From NCBI GenBank assembly GCA_049889095.1, contig JBLJFK010000004.1: a stretch of 64,000 nucleotides of DNA. The stretch is one strand, 5' to 3'. The position numbers and the translations under genes were made by a program. Below the pieces are notes generated by a model. That model was not told the DNA's origin, ran no database searches, and worked only from the letters and a program-made list of their open reading frames with translations. The DNA comes from Ewingella sp049889095 (GTDB lineage: Bacteria > Pseudomonadota > Gammaproteobacteria > Enterobacterales > Enterobacteriaceae). This document shows, piece after piece, positions 18,213 through 28,624 of this stretch. Numbering within the stretch: the first letter of the stretch is position 1; each line of letters starts with the position of its first letter.

Positions 18213-19478
18213 ATGTGCAAAATGAAAATATCCTTTTTCCCGTGTTTTTTGTCAGCATTACTGAGTATGAATGTAAGTGCTGCTGACCAGATACAAGGAA
18301 TAGGTATACATGCAAATAAATATAGCAAGTCTGCTGAGAGCATTCTTGGTTTAATTAAGCAATCAGGGTTTGATTCATTCAGGCAAGATCTTACATGGAA
18401 TGATATAGAAGTTATAAAAAATCATTATTCAATTCCGAAGAAGTTAGAAATCAATGATACATTAATTAAAACCGCAGAAAGCCATAATATTTCGCCATTA
18501 GTTATACTGGACTATGGCAATAAGAATTACAACAATGGCGGATACCCTACTAGTGCTCAAGATATTAAAGCATTTGCGGACTATGCTAAATGGGTAGCCG
18601 CACGCTATAAAGGTAAGGTTCCATACTATGAAGTATGGAATGAATGGACTGTTGGTACCGGAATGAAAGGGAAAGGTGATATTCCACCTTCGGATGTATA
18701 TCTACAATTAGTTAAAGCAACAAGCATTGCAATAAAATCAGTTGATCCAACAGCTAAAGTCCTTGCTGGCTCACTGAACCCAATCAGCACAAATGGCAGG
18801 CGTTTGAATATTTCGGATACAGTATGGTTCAATCAACTAATAAATGAAGGGATCCTTAATTATATCGACGGAATTTCAATCCACCCTTACTCCTTCCTTA
18901 ATCCTGATAAATCATTGAGAAACCCAGAGTTAAATATACAAAAAATTGATGATTTCTATAATAAAATTAAGCCTAAAAACAATAAAGACATCCCAATTTA
19001 TATTACAGAAATGGGTGTATCAACACATGCAGGCTTAGGTGGAGTGAGCCAGGAACAAGCTGCAGACTTTATTGTGAAATATACAATACTTGCTAAATCA
19101 AAACCTTATATTAAAGGTGTCTGGTGGTACGACTTACGTGACGATGGAACAGATTCAGACAATCAAGAACATAATTTCGGATTTTATGATAATAGTTTTA
19201 ATCCTAAGCAGGCAGCCTTAGCATTTACTAATATGCATAATACATTAAAAAACATGATTATCGATGGTGTGTCGGTCAATACGAATAATAACACCCGGCA
19301 AGTGACAGTTTCGTTGAAAGACACTGCAAGTAATAAAAACTATAAGATAAACTGGAATGAAAATCAGTTGAAACAAAATGGTCGATTAAAATCTCTAAAT
19401 CTAATGAAGAAAAACAATAGTTCCACGCCGGTTATTTATGATAAAAACAATCTAAGTGGTGATGTATTTTTGAAATAA
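18213..19478 (+). CDS. Secreted glycoside hydrolase in the polysaccharide locus (GH39/PslG-like)
   Basis: 421 residues. A signal peptide (MKISFFPCFLSALLSMNVSAA) is followed by a TIM-barrel glycosidase. The likely acid/base Glu lies in YYEVWNEWTVG (the NE motif of clan GH-A), and the likely nucleophile Glu lies in IYITEMGVSTH. Conserved strands FRQDLTWNDIE and IDGISIHPYS support the fold. The layout resembles PslG and related periplasmic glycosidases that trim or remodel the exopolysaccharide during export. GAGGT precedes the ATG. It lies between the polymerase candidate and the glycosyltransferases. Substrate unknown; a polymer of this locus is the natural guess. Confidence 0.75.
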   Translation: MCKMKISFFPCFLSALLSMNVSAADQIQGIGIHANKYSKSAESILGLIKQSGFDSFRQDLTWNDIEVIKNHYSIPKKLEINDTLIKTAESHNISPLVILDYGNKNYNNGGYPTSAQDIKAFADYAKWVAARYKGKVPYYEVWNEWTVGTGMKGKGDIPPSDVYLQLVKATSIAIKSVDPTAKVLAGSLNPISTNGRRLNISDTVWFNQLINEGILNYIDGISIHPYSFLNPDKSLRNPELNIQKIDDFYNKIKPKNNKDIPIYITEMGVSTHAGLGGVSQEQAADFIVKYTILAKSKPYIKGVWWYDLRDDGTDSDNQEHNFGFYDNSFNPKQAALAFTNMHNTLKNMIIDGVSVNTNNNTRQVTVSLKDTASNKNYKINWNENQLKQNGRLKSLNLMKKNNSSTPVIYDKNNLSGDVFLK

Positions 19479-19497
19479 AACTCCTTTAGAGAATAAT

Positions 19498-20667
19498 ATG
19501 AAAAATATATTAGTCGTTGTACGATCTATTTCATTTGGCATTGGTGTTGGTGGGATGGAGAAAGCCGCCAATCAACATATATATGAAATGCATGATAAGG
19601 GATATAAAATCCATCTGATTGCACCAGGTAATAAAGTGAAAGGGAATATACCCTCATTTATCAATTTCATTGATGTTCGCTGGCCTTATTGGGATAAATA
19701 TAAAATACTCATGACGATGGGACTGGCCTACTATCAATGGTGTAAGCATGTAGCTAACAAAATAAAAATCATGGAAGACGATATAGATATCATTCACTTT
19801 CATGGCGCATCAGCAGGAACGTTATCCTTTTTAAAAAAAAACTTACTCGATAATAAAGCAACGGTTGTTAATCCTCATGGAATGGAGGAATTTGGTTCTG
19901 GTTCTATTTTACGACTGGCTAATCGCTTATTTACCAGATCATTGTTAAGAAAATCTCATCTCGCTGATTTTGTAATAGCAACAGATACTATTTTGATAAA
20001 AAATGTTGAAGATAATTTAAAAATTCCCCCAGAAAAAATCCATGTAGTTCCGAATACAATTGATATTGAAAAATTAAAAAAGAAAGCTAAAAGAAGAAAT
20101 GAGACTAAAGGCCTTTGTATTGTAAGCGTGGGCCGAATGGAGCATAACAAAGGCTATGACTTACTTGCAGCAGCCTTGGGGAAATTAAAATCCAAAAACA
20201 AAATTGATGCACATTTTTCATGGGATCATTATGGTAATGGTAAAATGAAAGATAAAATCATTGAATACAGCAACAAAAACAATATCCCGTTGAAAGTACA
20301 CATGGGAGCATCGGATGAAGAGGTACAGTCTGCTATTGCTAATAGTAGTATTTTTGTCCAACCGTCAAGATATGAAGGAAGCAGTCTTACAACACTAGAG
20401 GCGATGACACATGGTGCACTCATTGTCGCCATGCCAGTAGGTGGTATTCCAGATAAAATTTTCGATAAGAATACGGGTTTCTTATGTAAGGCTGTAACAG
20501 TACCGGAACTGGAAAAGAGCCTTAGTGAAGCACTTAACAACATGCCTCATAATGAAATACGCGATAATGCTGAAAAATATGTACTAGAAAACTTTGATAT
20601 AGCGGTTTCTACGCGTAAATACGATGAGCTATATAAAAGCATCATAACATCGAAGGACTGCCGATGA
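19498..20667 (+). CDS. GT4-family glycosyltransferase
   Basis: 389 residues with the two-domain GT-B layout. The N-terminal part has a glycine-rich loop (GIGVGGMEKAANQHIYEM), and the C-terminal GT4 domain (about 205-370) has VSVGRMEHNKGYDLLAAAL and SRYEGSSLTTLEAMTHGAL, which includes the EX7E motif. It should add one sugar to the lipid-linked repeat unit on the cytoplasmic side. It overlaps the next gene by 4 bp (ATGA), indicating translational coupling. The sugar donor cannot be deduced. Confidence 0.88.
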   Translation: MKNILVVVRSISFGIGVGGMEKAANQHIYEMHDKGYKIHLIAPGNKVKGNIPSFINFIDVRWPYWDKYKILMTMGLAYYQWCKHVANKIKIMEDDIDIIHFHGASAGTLSFLKKNLLDNKATVVNPHGMEEFGSGSILRLANRLFTRSLLRKSHLADFVIATDTILIKNVEDNLKIPPEKIHVVPNTIDIEKLKKKAKRRNETKGLCIVSVGRMEHNKGYDLLAAALGKLKSKNKIDAHFSWDHYGNGKMKDKIIEYSNKNNIPLKVHMGASDEEVQSAIANSSIFVQPSRYEGSSLTTLEAMTHGALIVAMPVGGIPDKIFDKNTGFLCKAVTVPELEKSLSEALNNMPHNEIRDNAEKYVLENFDIAVSTRKYDELYKSIITSKDCR

Positions 20668-21785
20668 TCTTCTATTGTGAATCTAGAATATTCAGTGGCC
20701 AGGAAAGAATGTTTTTAACAGCAGCTTGTGCATGGTCACATCAAAAAGAATGCATTCTCATTGTTAACAGCACTAATGACGCTGCGATAAAATTCTCCAA
20801 AAGCAACGGTCATTTTAGTGAAATTAAGTTAATAGATAACTTTGATCAAAAGTTTTCATCACTGTTTATATGGTTTCGCTGGAGCAGGATATACTCTTTA
20901 GCTCAATATTTGAAAGAAAAGAGAGGTAAATATCCAATAATATGTGTATCTCAGGGGCGAATAGAGTCTGGTAATATAGGCGTCCTTGCTGGAAAAGTTG
21001 CAAGAATGAGTATTATTTCTTACATCCCCATGGTACATAGTCATATTGAAATGGGATCAGGTAAGTTGAGTGGTACAATAAAGGATCTATTATGCTCTCC
21101 ATTATATCGGTTACCAGACTCATTTATAACAATAAGTAATGAAGTGGCGATTGAGTTAAGAGAAAATTGCAGCGCGACAATCAAGGTTGTAGAAAATTTT
21201 GCCCAACGAAAGCCATTAGTTAAAGTCGAAGATGTTCCACCATTATTTTATGACAAAAGCTATTACAAATTAATACTCCCTGGACGCTTGCTTAACAAGC
21301 AGAAAGGACAATTAGACTTAGTAAGAGCGTTGAAAATTGTTAGTAAAAAAACACCTCAAAATATATTATGCTATATAGTCGGTGATGGACCAGATGATAG
21401 CCTAATCAATAATAAAATTAAAAATCTCGACCTTAGCCATAACATTTTCATGCTGGGTAATAGAAGTGATTTATTAAGCATTATGTATGAATGTGACTTA
21501 GTCGTTCTCCCCTCTCTATTTGAAGGTGTTCCTTTAGTATTGTTAGAAGCAGCTATATTAGATAAAGATATTATTGCTTCCGACATTATTGGTTTTAAGA
21601 ACTACATCTCAACGAATGATGTTTTTTTACCAAATAATCCTGATTCACTGGCTAATAAAATAATATTAAAACTGCGAAAAGACGCCACCAAATCTATATA
21701 CAATGAAAATCTTGAACGTCTTCTTTCCCGGAATGAGGACATATTTACAACTGATTTTTGCAAAGTACTGAATGAATTATCTTGA
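20664..21785 (+). CDS. GT4-family glycosyltransferase
   Basis: 373 residues. The C-terminal half holds the GT4 signature: LPGRLLNKQKGQLDLVRAL, YIVGDGPDDSLI and LPSLFEGVPLVLLEAAILD (EX7E). The N-terminus starts FYCESRIFSGQERMF, with a loop suitable for acceptor binding. Its start overlaps the stop of the preceding transferase. Expected to extend the repeat unit; linkage and sugar unknown. AT-rich like its neighbours. Confidence 0.87.
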   Translation: MIFYCESRIFSGQERMFLTAACAWSHQKECILIVNSTNDAAIKFSKSNGHFSEIKLIDNFDQKFSSLFIWFRWSRIYSLAQYLKEKRGKYPIICVSQGRIESGNIGVLAGKVARMSIISYIPMVHSHIEMGSGKLSGTIKDLLCSPLYRLPDSFITISNEVAIELRENCSATIKVVENFAQRKPLVKVEDVPPLFYDKSYYKLILPGRLLNKQKGQLDLVRALKIVSKKTPQNILCYIVGDGPDDSLINNKIKNLDLSHNIFMLGNRSDLLSIMYECDLVVLPSLFEGVPLVLLEAAILDKDIIASDIIGFKNYISTNDVFLPNNPDSLANKIILKLRKDATKSIYNENLERLLSRNEDIFTTDFCKVLNELS

Positions 21786-21822
21786 GAGTTGTTTAAAGAA
21801 ATTTAATGAATAGGATTCTATA

Positions 21823-22980
21823 ATGAAAAATAAAGACATTGTATTACTCTCTACAGCTGATTGGGATAATCCGTTTTGGACTAATAAGCAACATGTGGCT
21901 GTAGAATTATCCCGTCTTGGTTATAAGGTTTTTTATATTGACTCACTTGGTTTAAGAGCGCCGTCCTTTAATAAAAAAGACATGTCACGCGTTTTCAAAC
22001 GAGTATCTAAACTATTTGCCGCCCCAAAGAAGAAAAGAGATAATCTTTGGGTATGGTCTCCTGTTACACTTCCGTGGAACAAATATAAGATAATTAGAAT
22101 CTTTAATAAATTATATTTAAAAGGCATGATTAACTTCTGGACTCGTTATCTTAAATTTAAAGATAAAGTGATGTGGACATATAATCCTTTAACGAAACGC
22201 TTAGTCGATGTCAGCGACTATAACACTCTAATTTATCACTGCGTCGATGAAATAAAAGCACAACCAGGAATGCCGGTTACTATCTTAGAGGAAGCAGAAA
22301 GTGAATTAATTAAAGACGCAGATATTGTTTTCGTTACTTCGCCCAATTTATATGAAAGTCGTAAAAAAATAAATTCGAACACATACTATCATTCAAATGT
22401 TGCAGATTTTAATCATTTTAATCGAAGTTTAACTGAGGATTTCCCTCGGCCAACAGATATTAAAGATATCCAAGGGCCTATTTTGGGGTTCATTGGTGCA
22501 ATAAGTAGTTATAAGGTTAATTTCAAGCTTCTGAGTTATATTGCCACCAGTAGACCAGATTATCAAATTGTGCTTATCGGATTAGTCGGTGAGGGAGATC
22601 CAGAGACTGATATATCTTTATTGAAAAATCATAAAAACATACATCTTATTGGACCTAAAAGTTATAATGAGTTACCTGTGTATTTGAAGTATTTCGATGT
22701 GGCTTTGCTGCCTAATATGATTAACTCTTATACGGACAGTATGTTCCCTATGAAGTTTTTTGAATATCTTGCCGCTGGAAAAAACGTAGTCTCTGTCAAT
22801 CTGAAAGCGATACAAGACTTTAAGGAGTACGTGAGCATAAGCCTAACTAACGATGATTTTATCGCTGATGTCGATAACATTTTATTAGGCCACAGCATTC
22901 CACTAGAGAAGAGATTGGAACTGGCGAAGCAATTTACCTATCACGAAAGAACACGAAAAATGTTAGAGCTGATTAAATAA
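21823..22980 (+). CDS. Glycosyltransferase (GT-B, TuaH-like)
   Basis: 385 residues. The N-terminus reads IVLLSTADWDNPFWTNKQHV, typical of a subgroup of GT-B enzymes that begin with a 'D.P.W.S/T..H' loop. Later motifs are YHCVDEIKAQPG, FVTSPNLYESR, LGFIGAISSYKVNFKLLSYI and FPMKFFEYLAAGKNVVS, the nucleotide-sugar binding segment. It probably adds a sugar of the repeat unit. Gap to the next gene is about 40 bp. The specific donor cannot be assigned. Confidence 0.83.
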   Translation: MKNKDIVLLSTADWDNPFWTNKQHVAVELSRLGYKVFYIDSLGLRAPSFNKKDMSRVFKRVSKLFAAPKKKRDNLWVWSPVTLPWNKYKIIRIFNKLYLKGMINFWTRYLKFKDKVMWTYNPLTKRLVDVSDYNTLIYHCVDEIKAQPGMPVTILEEAESELIKDADIVFVTSPNLYESRKKINSNTYYHSNVADFNHFNRSLTEDFPRPTDIKDIQGPILGFIGAISSYKVNFKLLSYIATSRPDYQIVLIGLVGEGDPETDISLLKNHKNIHLIGPKSYNELPVYLKYFDVALLPNMINSYTDSMFPMKFFEYLAAGKNVVSVNLKAIQDFKEYVSISLTNDDFIADVDNILLGHSIPLEKRLELAKQFTYHERTRKMLELIK

Positions 22981-23025
22981 TTGACCTATTAACTACATTA
23001 TCGCAAGATATAAAGGTAAGTGAAA

Positions 23026-24558
23026 TTGTCTAACGCTAACAATAAGAGAATAGCAAAAAATACATTAATGCTTTACTCAAGAATGATCATGATAATGGTC
23101 GTTTCTTTATATACATCACGAATTCTACTTCATGCCTTAGGTGTTGAAGATCTCGGTGTTTATAGTATTATCGCTGGCGTGATCGTTCTTTTCGGATTTA
23201 TTCAGAATGTCACCACACTCGCAACCCAACGCTTTCTTTCCATGGGTCTGGGTAAGAATGATATTTCCTGGACCAACAAAGCATTTAATACCAGCATCCT
23301 CGTTCATGTCGGCATTGCACTATTTATATTTTTGGCTGGTGAGACAATTGGCCTTTGGTTTGTGAATACTCATTTAAGTATACCGCCAGATAGAATCCAG
23401 GATGTAAGTTGGGTTTTCCAATTTTCACTTTTGGCATTGATGGTACAGATCGTACAAACCCCCTATATTGCTTCAATAATAGCCTGTGAGCGTATGGAGG
23501 TTTATGCAAAAATTGGTATTCTGGACGCTTTTCAACGCTGGTTTATTGTTTTTCTATTAACCTACTTCGACTTCAGTGACAAATTAAAAGCTTACGGTGT
23601 TCTGGTTTTATGTGGCTATTTATTTATTTTTATTTGCTATTTTATATTCTGTGTTAAAAAATTTAATATTTGCAAATTAAATCTAAAAATAGAAAAGGGA
23701 ATTTTAAGGGAAATGTTTTCTTTTTCAAGTTGGACATTAATGGGTTCCATGAGCGTTGTCGCTTTATCTCAAGGGATCGCAATATTAGTAAATATCTTCT
23801 TTGGTGTCATTGCTAATGCTTCTCTCGGTTTATCAGACCAGGTTTTAGCCGCAATTAACCGAGTTACAGGGAACTTTCAAACCGCATTTAACCCACAAAT
23901 CATTAAATCATATGCCGCGGGAGATTTAGAGTATCTAAAAAAATTAATTGGTCAGTCAAGCAAGCTATCATTTGCTTTAGTTTTGTTAGCGGTTGTTCCT
24001 CTGTTTGCTGACACACAGTTTGTTCTCTCTGTTTGGCTTGGTACTGTACCTGAATATTTAGTATCACTCGTGCGTGTGGTTACCCTGTATGTTCTAATCG
24101 ATTGTATCTCCGGACCATTTGTTACTGCTATATATGCTGTGGGTAAGTTAAAACGTTATCAAATCACAATCAGTGTAATCATACTCCTCAACTTAGCTCT
24201 CGCATTTTTACTTGTCTATAGCCATTGTCCATTGTATGTCGTGGTGATGGCCCGGGTTAGTAGTACTGTGTTTTTATTAGCATATCGATTAAATATGTTA
24301 GGATACTTAATTAGCTTTAACGTGAAAGAATATGTTTTTAACATACTTTCACGATTAATTTTTGTTTCATTACTGTCATTTGTTTCAATTTACTACGCAA
24401 ACATGTTTTTACCTGAAAGTTTTTTGGGACTGTTTGTATTATTATTGATATCAAGTTTTACTATTATTTCTCTTTTCTACATGATTGTGATTTCTAATGA
24501 TGAAAAGACATTTTGCAAACAGAAAACCAAGTTTTTATATAAAAAACTCTTTAGTTAA
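23026..24558 (+). CDS. wzx: Polysaccharide flippase (Wzx/MATE-type)
   Basis: About 510 residues, 12-14 membrane helices, with the pattern of the polysaccharide transport (MOP) superfamily. The N-terminal repeat starts KNTLMLYSRMIMIMVVSLYT and SRILLHALGVEDLGVYSIIA, and the middle contains VALSQGIAILVNIFFG. It moves the completed lipid-linked repeat unit across the inner membrane. Two starts are possible: GTG at 23020, only three bases after AAAGG-TAA, and TTG at 23026, which has AAGG at a better distance. I choose TTG; ATG is absent. The order polymerase, transferases, flippase is normal for Wzy-dependent clusters. Confidence 0.88.
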   Translation: MSNANNKRIAKNTLMLYSRMIMIMVVSLYTSRILLHALGVEDLGVYSIIAGVIVLFGFIQNVTTLATQRFLSMGLGKNDISWTNKAFNTSILVHVGIALFIFLAGETIGLWFVNTHLSIPPDRIQDVSWVFQFSLLALMVQIVQTPYIASIIACERMEVYAKIGILDAFQRWFIVFLLTYFDFSDKLKAYGVLVLCGYLFIFICYFIFCVKKFNICKLNLKIEKGILREMFSFSSWTLMGSMSVVALSQGIAILVNIFFGVIANASLGLSDQVLAAINRVTGNFQTAFNPQIIKSYAAGDLEYLKKLIGQSSKLSFALVLLAVVPLFADTQFVLSVWLGTVPEYLVSLVRVVTLYVLIDCISGPFVTAIYAVGKLKRYQITISVIILLNLALAFLLVYSHCPLYVVVMARVSSTVFLLAYRLNMLGYLISFNVKEYVFNILSRLIFVSLLSFVSIYYANMFLPESFLGLFVLLLISSFTIISLFYMIVISNDEKTFCKQKTKFLYKKLFS

Positions 24559-24574
24559 ATTATTAAGGTGAAAA

Positions 24575-25552
24575 ATGAACAAATATGGTGTTATTGTATA
24601 TGAAGGTGGGAAATTTAAAGAACAAAACCTTTTAAATCTGGGAGATTATGTTCAAAGTACTGCAGCCAAGCAATTCCTTCCAGAAGTAAATCATCATGTA
24701 ACTCGCGAAGGTATGCATTTATATAATGATGAAAGTATTAAGATGATTATGAATGCATGGTACATGGCAAACCCAGAAAATTTTCCACCCTCTAATAAAA
24801 TTGACCCACTATATGTATCTGTTCATTTGAATTCTTCAATCATAGATCGCATTTTCAGACCTGAAGTTATCGAGCATTTTAAAAAGCATCAGCCTATTGG
24901 ATGTAGGGATAATCACACAAGAGATTTACTTCGTGCAAAAGGTGTTGATGCTTATTACTCAGGATGCATGACACTCACTCTTGGACACACTTATAAAAGA
25001 AAAAATATCAGCGACGAGGTTATTTTTGCTGATATTATGCATGATTCTTTATCTATGAAGCAGCTTCTCAAACAACCACTGCGATTAGGGAAACGGATTC
25101 TTAATGGTAGAATTAAAGAGTTGTCGATTAAACGTGAGGTTTTGCAAAAATATTTTGATGAAGATGTCTTGAATAGAGCTGTATATATCGACCAAATGGT
25201 TCCGTATATTAATGCAGATATTGGATTTGAAATGGCTGATACATATTTAAAACGATTATCGTCCGCACGATTTGTGGTTACATCAAGAATTCACACTGCA
25301 TTACCCTGCTTAGCTATGGGGACTCCCGTTATTTTTGTCAATGGTGGCTTTAAAACCAAAGTCGACAACTGCCGTTTCGATGGCTTATTCGATTTTTTCA
25401 ATCGTATCGATGTTGATGGTTCAGGTAACTCAAAGTGTAACTTCTCATTTTCTGGCGAAAAAATTAACATTAGAACAGTTCTTAAAAATAAAGATTTGCA
25501 TGTCCCGTTTGCTAACGATCTGATCAAAAAATGCCAAGATTTTACACTTTAA
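24575..25552 (+). CDS. Polysaccharide pyruvyl transferase
   Basis: 325 residues. Members transfer pyruvate from phosphoenolpyruvate to form a ketal on a sugar of the repeat unit. Supporting motifs are LNLGDYVQSTAAKQFLP at the N-terminus, PIGCRDNHTRDLLRAKGV in the middle and SRIHTALPCLAMGTPVIFVN in the C-terminal GT-B-like domain. It is cytoplasmic. This gives the polymer a negative charge, consistent with acidic exopolysaccharides of the amylovoran/colanic acid type. It lies 17 bp after wzx. Confidence 0.85.
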   Translation: MNKYGVIVYEGGKFKEQNLLNLGDYVQSTAAKQFLPEVNHHVTREGMHLYNDESIKMIMNAWYMANPENFPPSNKIDPLYVSVHLNSSIIDRIFRPEVIEHFKKHQPIGCRDNHTRDLLRAKGVDAYYSGCMTLTLGHTYKRKNISDEVIFADIMHDSLSMKQLLKQPLRLGKRILNGRIKELSIKREVLQKYFDEDVLNRAVYIDQMVPYINADIGFEMADTYLKRLSSARFVVTSRIHTALPCLAMGTPVIFVNGGFKTKVDNCRFDGLFDFFNRIDVDGSGNSKCNFSFSGEKINIRTVLKNKDLHVPFANDLIKKCQDFTL

Positions 25553-25613
25553 TTAGATAATTATCTTATGTGTAGAATTTTATTATTAATACGTATATAC
25601 ATTGAGTGAACTT

Positions 25614-27029
25614 ATGATTATTCCTGTAGTGATGGCCGGCGGAACCGGTAGTCGGTTATGGCCAATGTCGAGAGAACTCTACCCAAAGCAATATTTACGC
25701 CTGAATGGTGATAAATCTATGCTCCAGGAAACGATCTCTCGTCTTGATGGGCTAAAGATCGTTCCACCTATTCTCATTTGTAATGAACAACATCGTTTTT
25801 TAGCCGCAGAGCAATTGCGTCAGCTAGATTTAGCTGCAGGCAATATTATTCTAGAACCGGTTGGAAGAAATACTGCACCAGCGATTGCTTTAGCAGCACT
25901 TAGCGCAACAACTCATGGTGAGAATCCACTGTTACTTGTACTGGCAGCAGATCATGTTATCGCAGATAAAAATGCATTTCATCAGGCAATCACGAATGCC
26001 ATCCCTTATGCCGACCAAGGAAAACTCGTCACTTTTGGCATTGTTGCTACCGGACCAGAAACCGGTTATGGCTATATTCAGCGTGGAGAGCCACTGGGTG
26101 AAGATAAAATGGCATTTGATGTTCACCGATTTGTTGAGAAGCCGGATTTTGAAACAGCTGACAATTATATCTCAAGCGGTGAGTATTATTGGAATAGCGG
26201 TATGTTTATCTTTAGAGCCAAAACATACTTAGATGAATTAGCGAAATATCGCCCTGATATACTCGATGCCTGTCAGAATGCTTTCTCTAATATTGAAAAA
26301 GACGCTTGCCAAGACTTTATACGCGTTGATAAAGAGGCTTTCCTCGCTTGTCCTGATGAGTCTATTGATTATGCTGTCATGGAAAAAACCACTCAAAGTG
26401 TTGTAATTCCTCTAGATGCCGGATGGAATGATGTTGGCTCATGGTCAGCTTTATGGGAAGTTAACGCAAAAGATACAAAAAGTAATTGCATCACTGGTGA
26501 TGTTTTTACTCATAATACGAGTAATTGCTACATTAATACCGACGAAAAATTAGTCGCTGTAATTGGTGTTGATAATTTAGTTGTAGTTAACACTAAAGAT
26601 GCTGTTCTGGTAATAGATAAGTCACAAGTTCAAGATGTTAAAAAAATTGTAGAATATCTTAAGAGCAATGAACGGCGTGAATATAAGTTGCATCGCGAGT
26701 CGTATCGTCCTTGGGGTCATCACGATAAAGTTGTAGAAACTCCTCGCTATCATGTGAACCGTGTTACAGTAAAACCTGGTGGAAAATTTTCATTACAAAA
26801 ACATTTTCACAGAGCTGAGCATTGGGTTGTACTATCAGGGACCGCTGAGGTGACATTGGAAAATAAGACTTTCCTTCTAACTGAAAACCAATCAACATTT
26901 ATACCTATCGGTGCTGTTCATATGCTTGAAAATCCAGGAAAAATATCCTTGGAATTACTTGAAATAGGCTCTGGTTCTTATTTGGGTGAAGATGACATAG
27001 TTAGGTTTAAAGATCACTATGGGCATTGA
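25614..27029 (+). CDS. manC: Mannose-1-phosphate guanylyltransferase / mannose-6-phosphate isomerase
   Basis: About 471 residues. The bifunctional enzyme makes GDP-mannose and isomerises fructose-6-phosphate. The N-terminal nucleotidyltransferase starts IIPVVMAGGTGSRLWPMSRE and contains LEPVGRNTAPAIALAA and FVEKPD. The C-terminal cupin isomerase has RPWGHHDKV, KPGGKFSLQKHFHRAEHW and FIPIGAVHMLENPG. A TTG lies at 25602, but ATG at 25614 with GAGTGA upstream fits better. It supplies GDP-mannose together with manB downstream, although an acyltransferase gene now separates the two. Confidence 0.93.
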   Translation: MIIPVVMAGGTGSRLWPMSRELYPKQYLRLNGDKSMLQETISRLDGLKIVPPILICNEQHRFLAAEQLRQLDLAAGNIILEPVGRNTAPAIALAALSATTHGENPLLLVLAADHVIADKNAFHQAITNAIPYADQGKLVTFGIVATGPETGYGYIQRGEPLGEDKMAFDVHRFVEKPDFETADNYISSGEYYWNSGMFIFRAKTYLDELAKYRPDILDACQNAFSNIEKDACQDFIRVDKEAFLACPDESIDYAVMEKTTQSVVIPLDAGWNDVGSWSALWEVNAKDTKSNCITGDVFTHNTSNCYINTDEKLVAVIGVDNLVVVNTKDAVLVIDKSQVQDVKKIVEYLKSNERREYKLHRESYRPWGHHDKVVETPRYHVNRVTVKPGGKFSLQKHFHRAEHWVVLSGTAEVTLENKTFLLTENQSTFIPIGAVHMLENPGKISLELLEIGSGSYLGEDDIVRFKDHYGH

Positions 27030-27387
27030 TGATGAATGCCTATATATGACTAAATTCAATTAACACGTTCTATTAGTGTATAAATAACATCACTTTTTCC
27101 GAATAATATTAATGTCAGTATGATAATGGTTTGATTAGTGAATCCGACTGGTGTTGGTCGCGTTTTATAACATTTTATTGACCTGTATCCCCCTGCCGAT
27201 TAATCCTTTACCTTTCATTATTTAATGACTAAAAATGGTTCTTATACACCAATGAACACCAGCATATTGTCATACTTCCAATATATATATCACTTATACA
27301 ATTCATGGCTATTCTTTATTTTTAAAAAAATAATCGAGATATTTCCTTCCTTATATTCTCGTGTACAGTTGTTATATCGAGGTTAAA
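27030..27387. other. Gap between manC and the acyltransferase gene
   Basis: No gene seen in this AT-rich stretch. The ribosome binding site GAGG lies at about 27379-27382. The length suggests that an independent promoter may drive the acyltransferase; I could not delimit one. Confidence 0.4.
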
Positions 27388-28479
27388 ATGAAAAATAGTC
27401 GGGATAGCACCAGTAAAAATTATAGCATTCAAGCGTTAAGAGCGACGGCTGCACTGTTCGTGATCTTCGACCACACCATCACACAGTTTAATCTATATCA
27501 CCATATCCCGGGGTTAACGGGTGACGTACTTAGCAATATCCAGGGAATAGGAACGGTGGGTGTTTATATTTTCTTTATTGTTAGTGGCTATATTATGTCA
27601 TTTACCACTTTCAATAAAAGCTGGAATAAAGAATCGTCTTGGATTTTTTTAAAGAAAAGAGCATTGAGAATCTACCCTGCATATTGGATATGGCTAACAT
27701 TGCTAATCATTGTTTGGCTTTCTGGATTAGCGCTGAAACAACATGATTACTCTTTAAATAAAATAATTGCATCATACTTTCTTTTTCCATATTCTGATAG
27801 CACTCCAAATAAAATCAATCCTGTTCTTGGCCAAGGATGGACGTTAATATATGAGGTGTTCTACTACTTATTATTTACAGCGCTAATTTTCATGAACGTA
27901 AAAAAAAACCAATCTATATTCATCTTAGCTTTGATATTTAGCTTTGTTATTTATCTTGGAAAGAGTTCAGCCACAACGCTTCCTGCGTTGGATTTTTTCA
28001 TGTCCTCTAAGATTTTTTACTTTTTTGTGTTGGGAATGGCCATATATAAATGGCAAAGTGGAATACTAGAATTTTATTCTAAAAATCTCACTATCTATTT
28101 ATCTGTCATTGTTTGTATTATTTGCTTTTATCTCCTTGTGTTCAGTGGCGTTGCGCAAGAATATAAGAAAATAGCCATGGGGTTATTATCAGTTGGTCTA
28201 TTTTTATTATTTTTCGCTAAAGGTTCAAACTATAAAGTATTGAGTGTATTAGGTGATGCTTCATATTCATTGTACCTAAGCCATGGTTTTGTTGTCATGG
28301 GATATGGTGTTGTATGTAAAACATTTAATTTCTCTCTACCAATTTTATTCATTGCCGGTGTTGCGACAATTTTCATCTCAGTTGTTATTGGAATTTTAAG
28401 TTATTACTTTATAGAAAGAAAATTGCAGTCTGTTATTAACAGAAAATTTATCCCGTCGAGGAAGAATAGCTTTATCTAA
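27388..28479 (+). CDS. Acyltransferase 3 family protein
   Basis: About 363 residues with 10 membrane helices. The N-terminus has the family signature SIQALRATAALFVIFDHT (with the catalytic-type His in FDHT), and FLKKRALRIYPAYWIWL follows. Such proteins attach acetyl or other acyl groups to sugars using cytoplasmic acyl-CoA. An upstream GTG (27361) exists, but the ATG at 27388 has GAGG five bases before it. It sits between manC and manB, where a short duplicate of the manC 3' end (28625-28660) remains downstream, indicating later insertion of this gene. Confidence 0.86.
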   Translation: MKNSRDSTSKNYSIQALRATAALFVIFDHTITQFNLYHHIPGLTGDVLSNIQGIGTVGVYIFFIVSGYIMSFTTFNKSWNKESSWIFLKKRALRIYPAYWIWLTLLIIVWLSGLALKQHDYSLNKIIASYFLFPYSDSTPNKINPVLGQGWTLIYEVFYYLLFTALIFMNVKKNQSIFILALIFSFVIYLGKSSATTLPALDFFMSSKIFYFFVLGMAIYKWQSGILEFYSKNLTIYLSVIVCIICFYLLVFSGVAQEYKKIAMGLLSVGLFLLFFAKGSNYKVLSVLGDASYSLYLSHGFVVMGYGVVCKTFNFSLPILFIAGVATIFISVVIGILSYYFIERKLQSVINRKFIPSRKNSFI

Positions 28480-28624
28480 AATGACAAGGTTTACATGCTA
28501 TCCGTGATAGCGACAGCAGCCGATTTTTATTCTTCTCGGCTCATAGTATTACTTGGAAAGTACGGTGCGTATTCCACTGCGAGCACTGGCGATTAAAGCC
28601 TGTACTCACTGGCGAAAAGACAGC

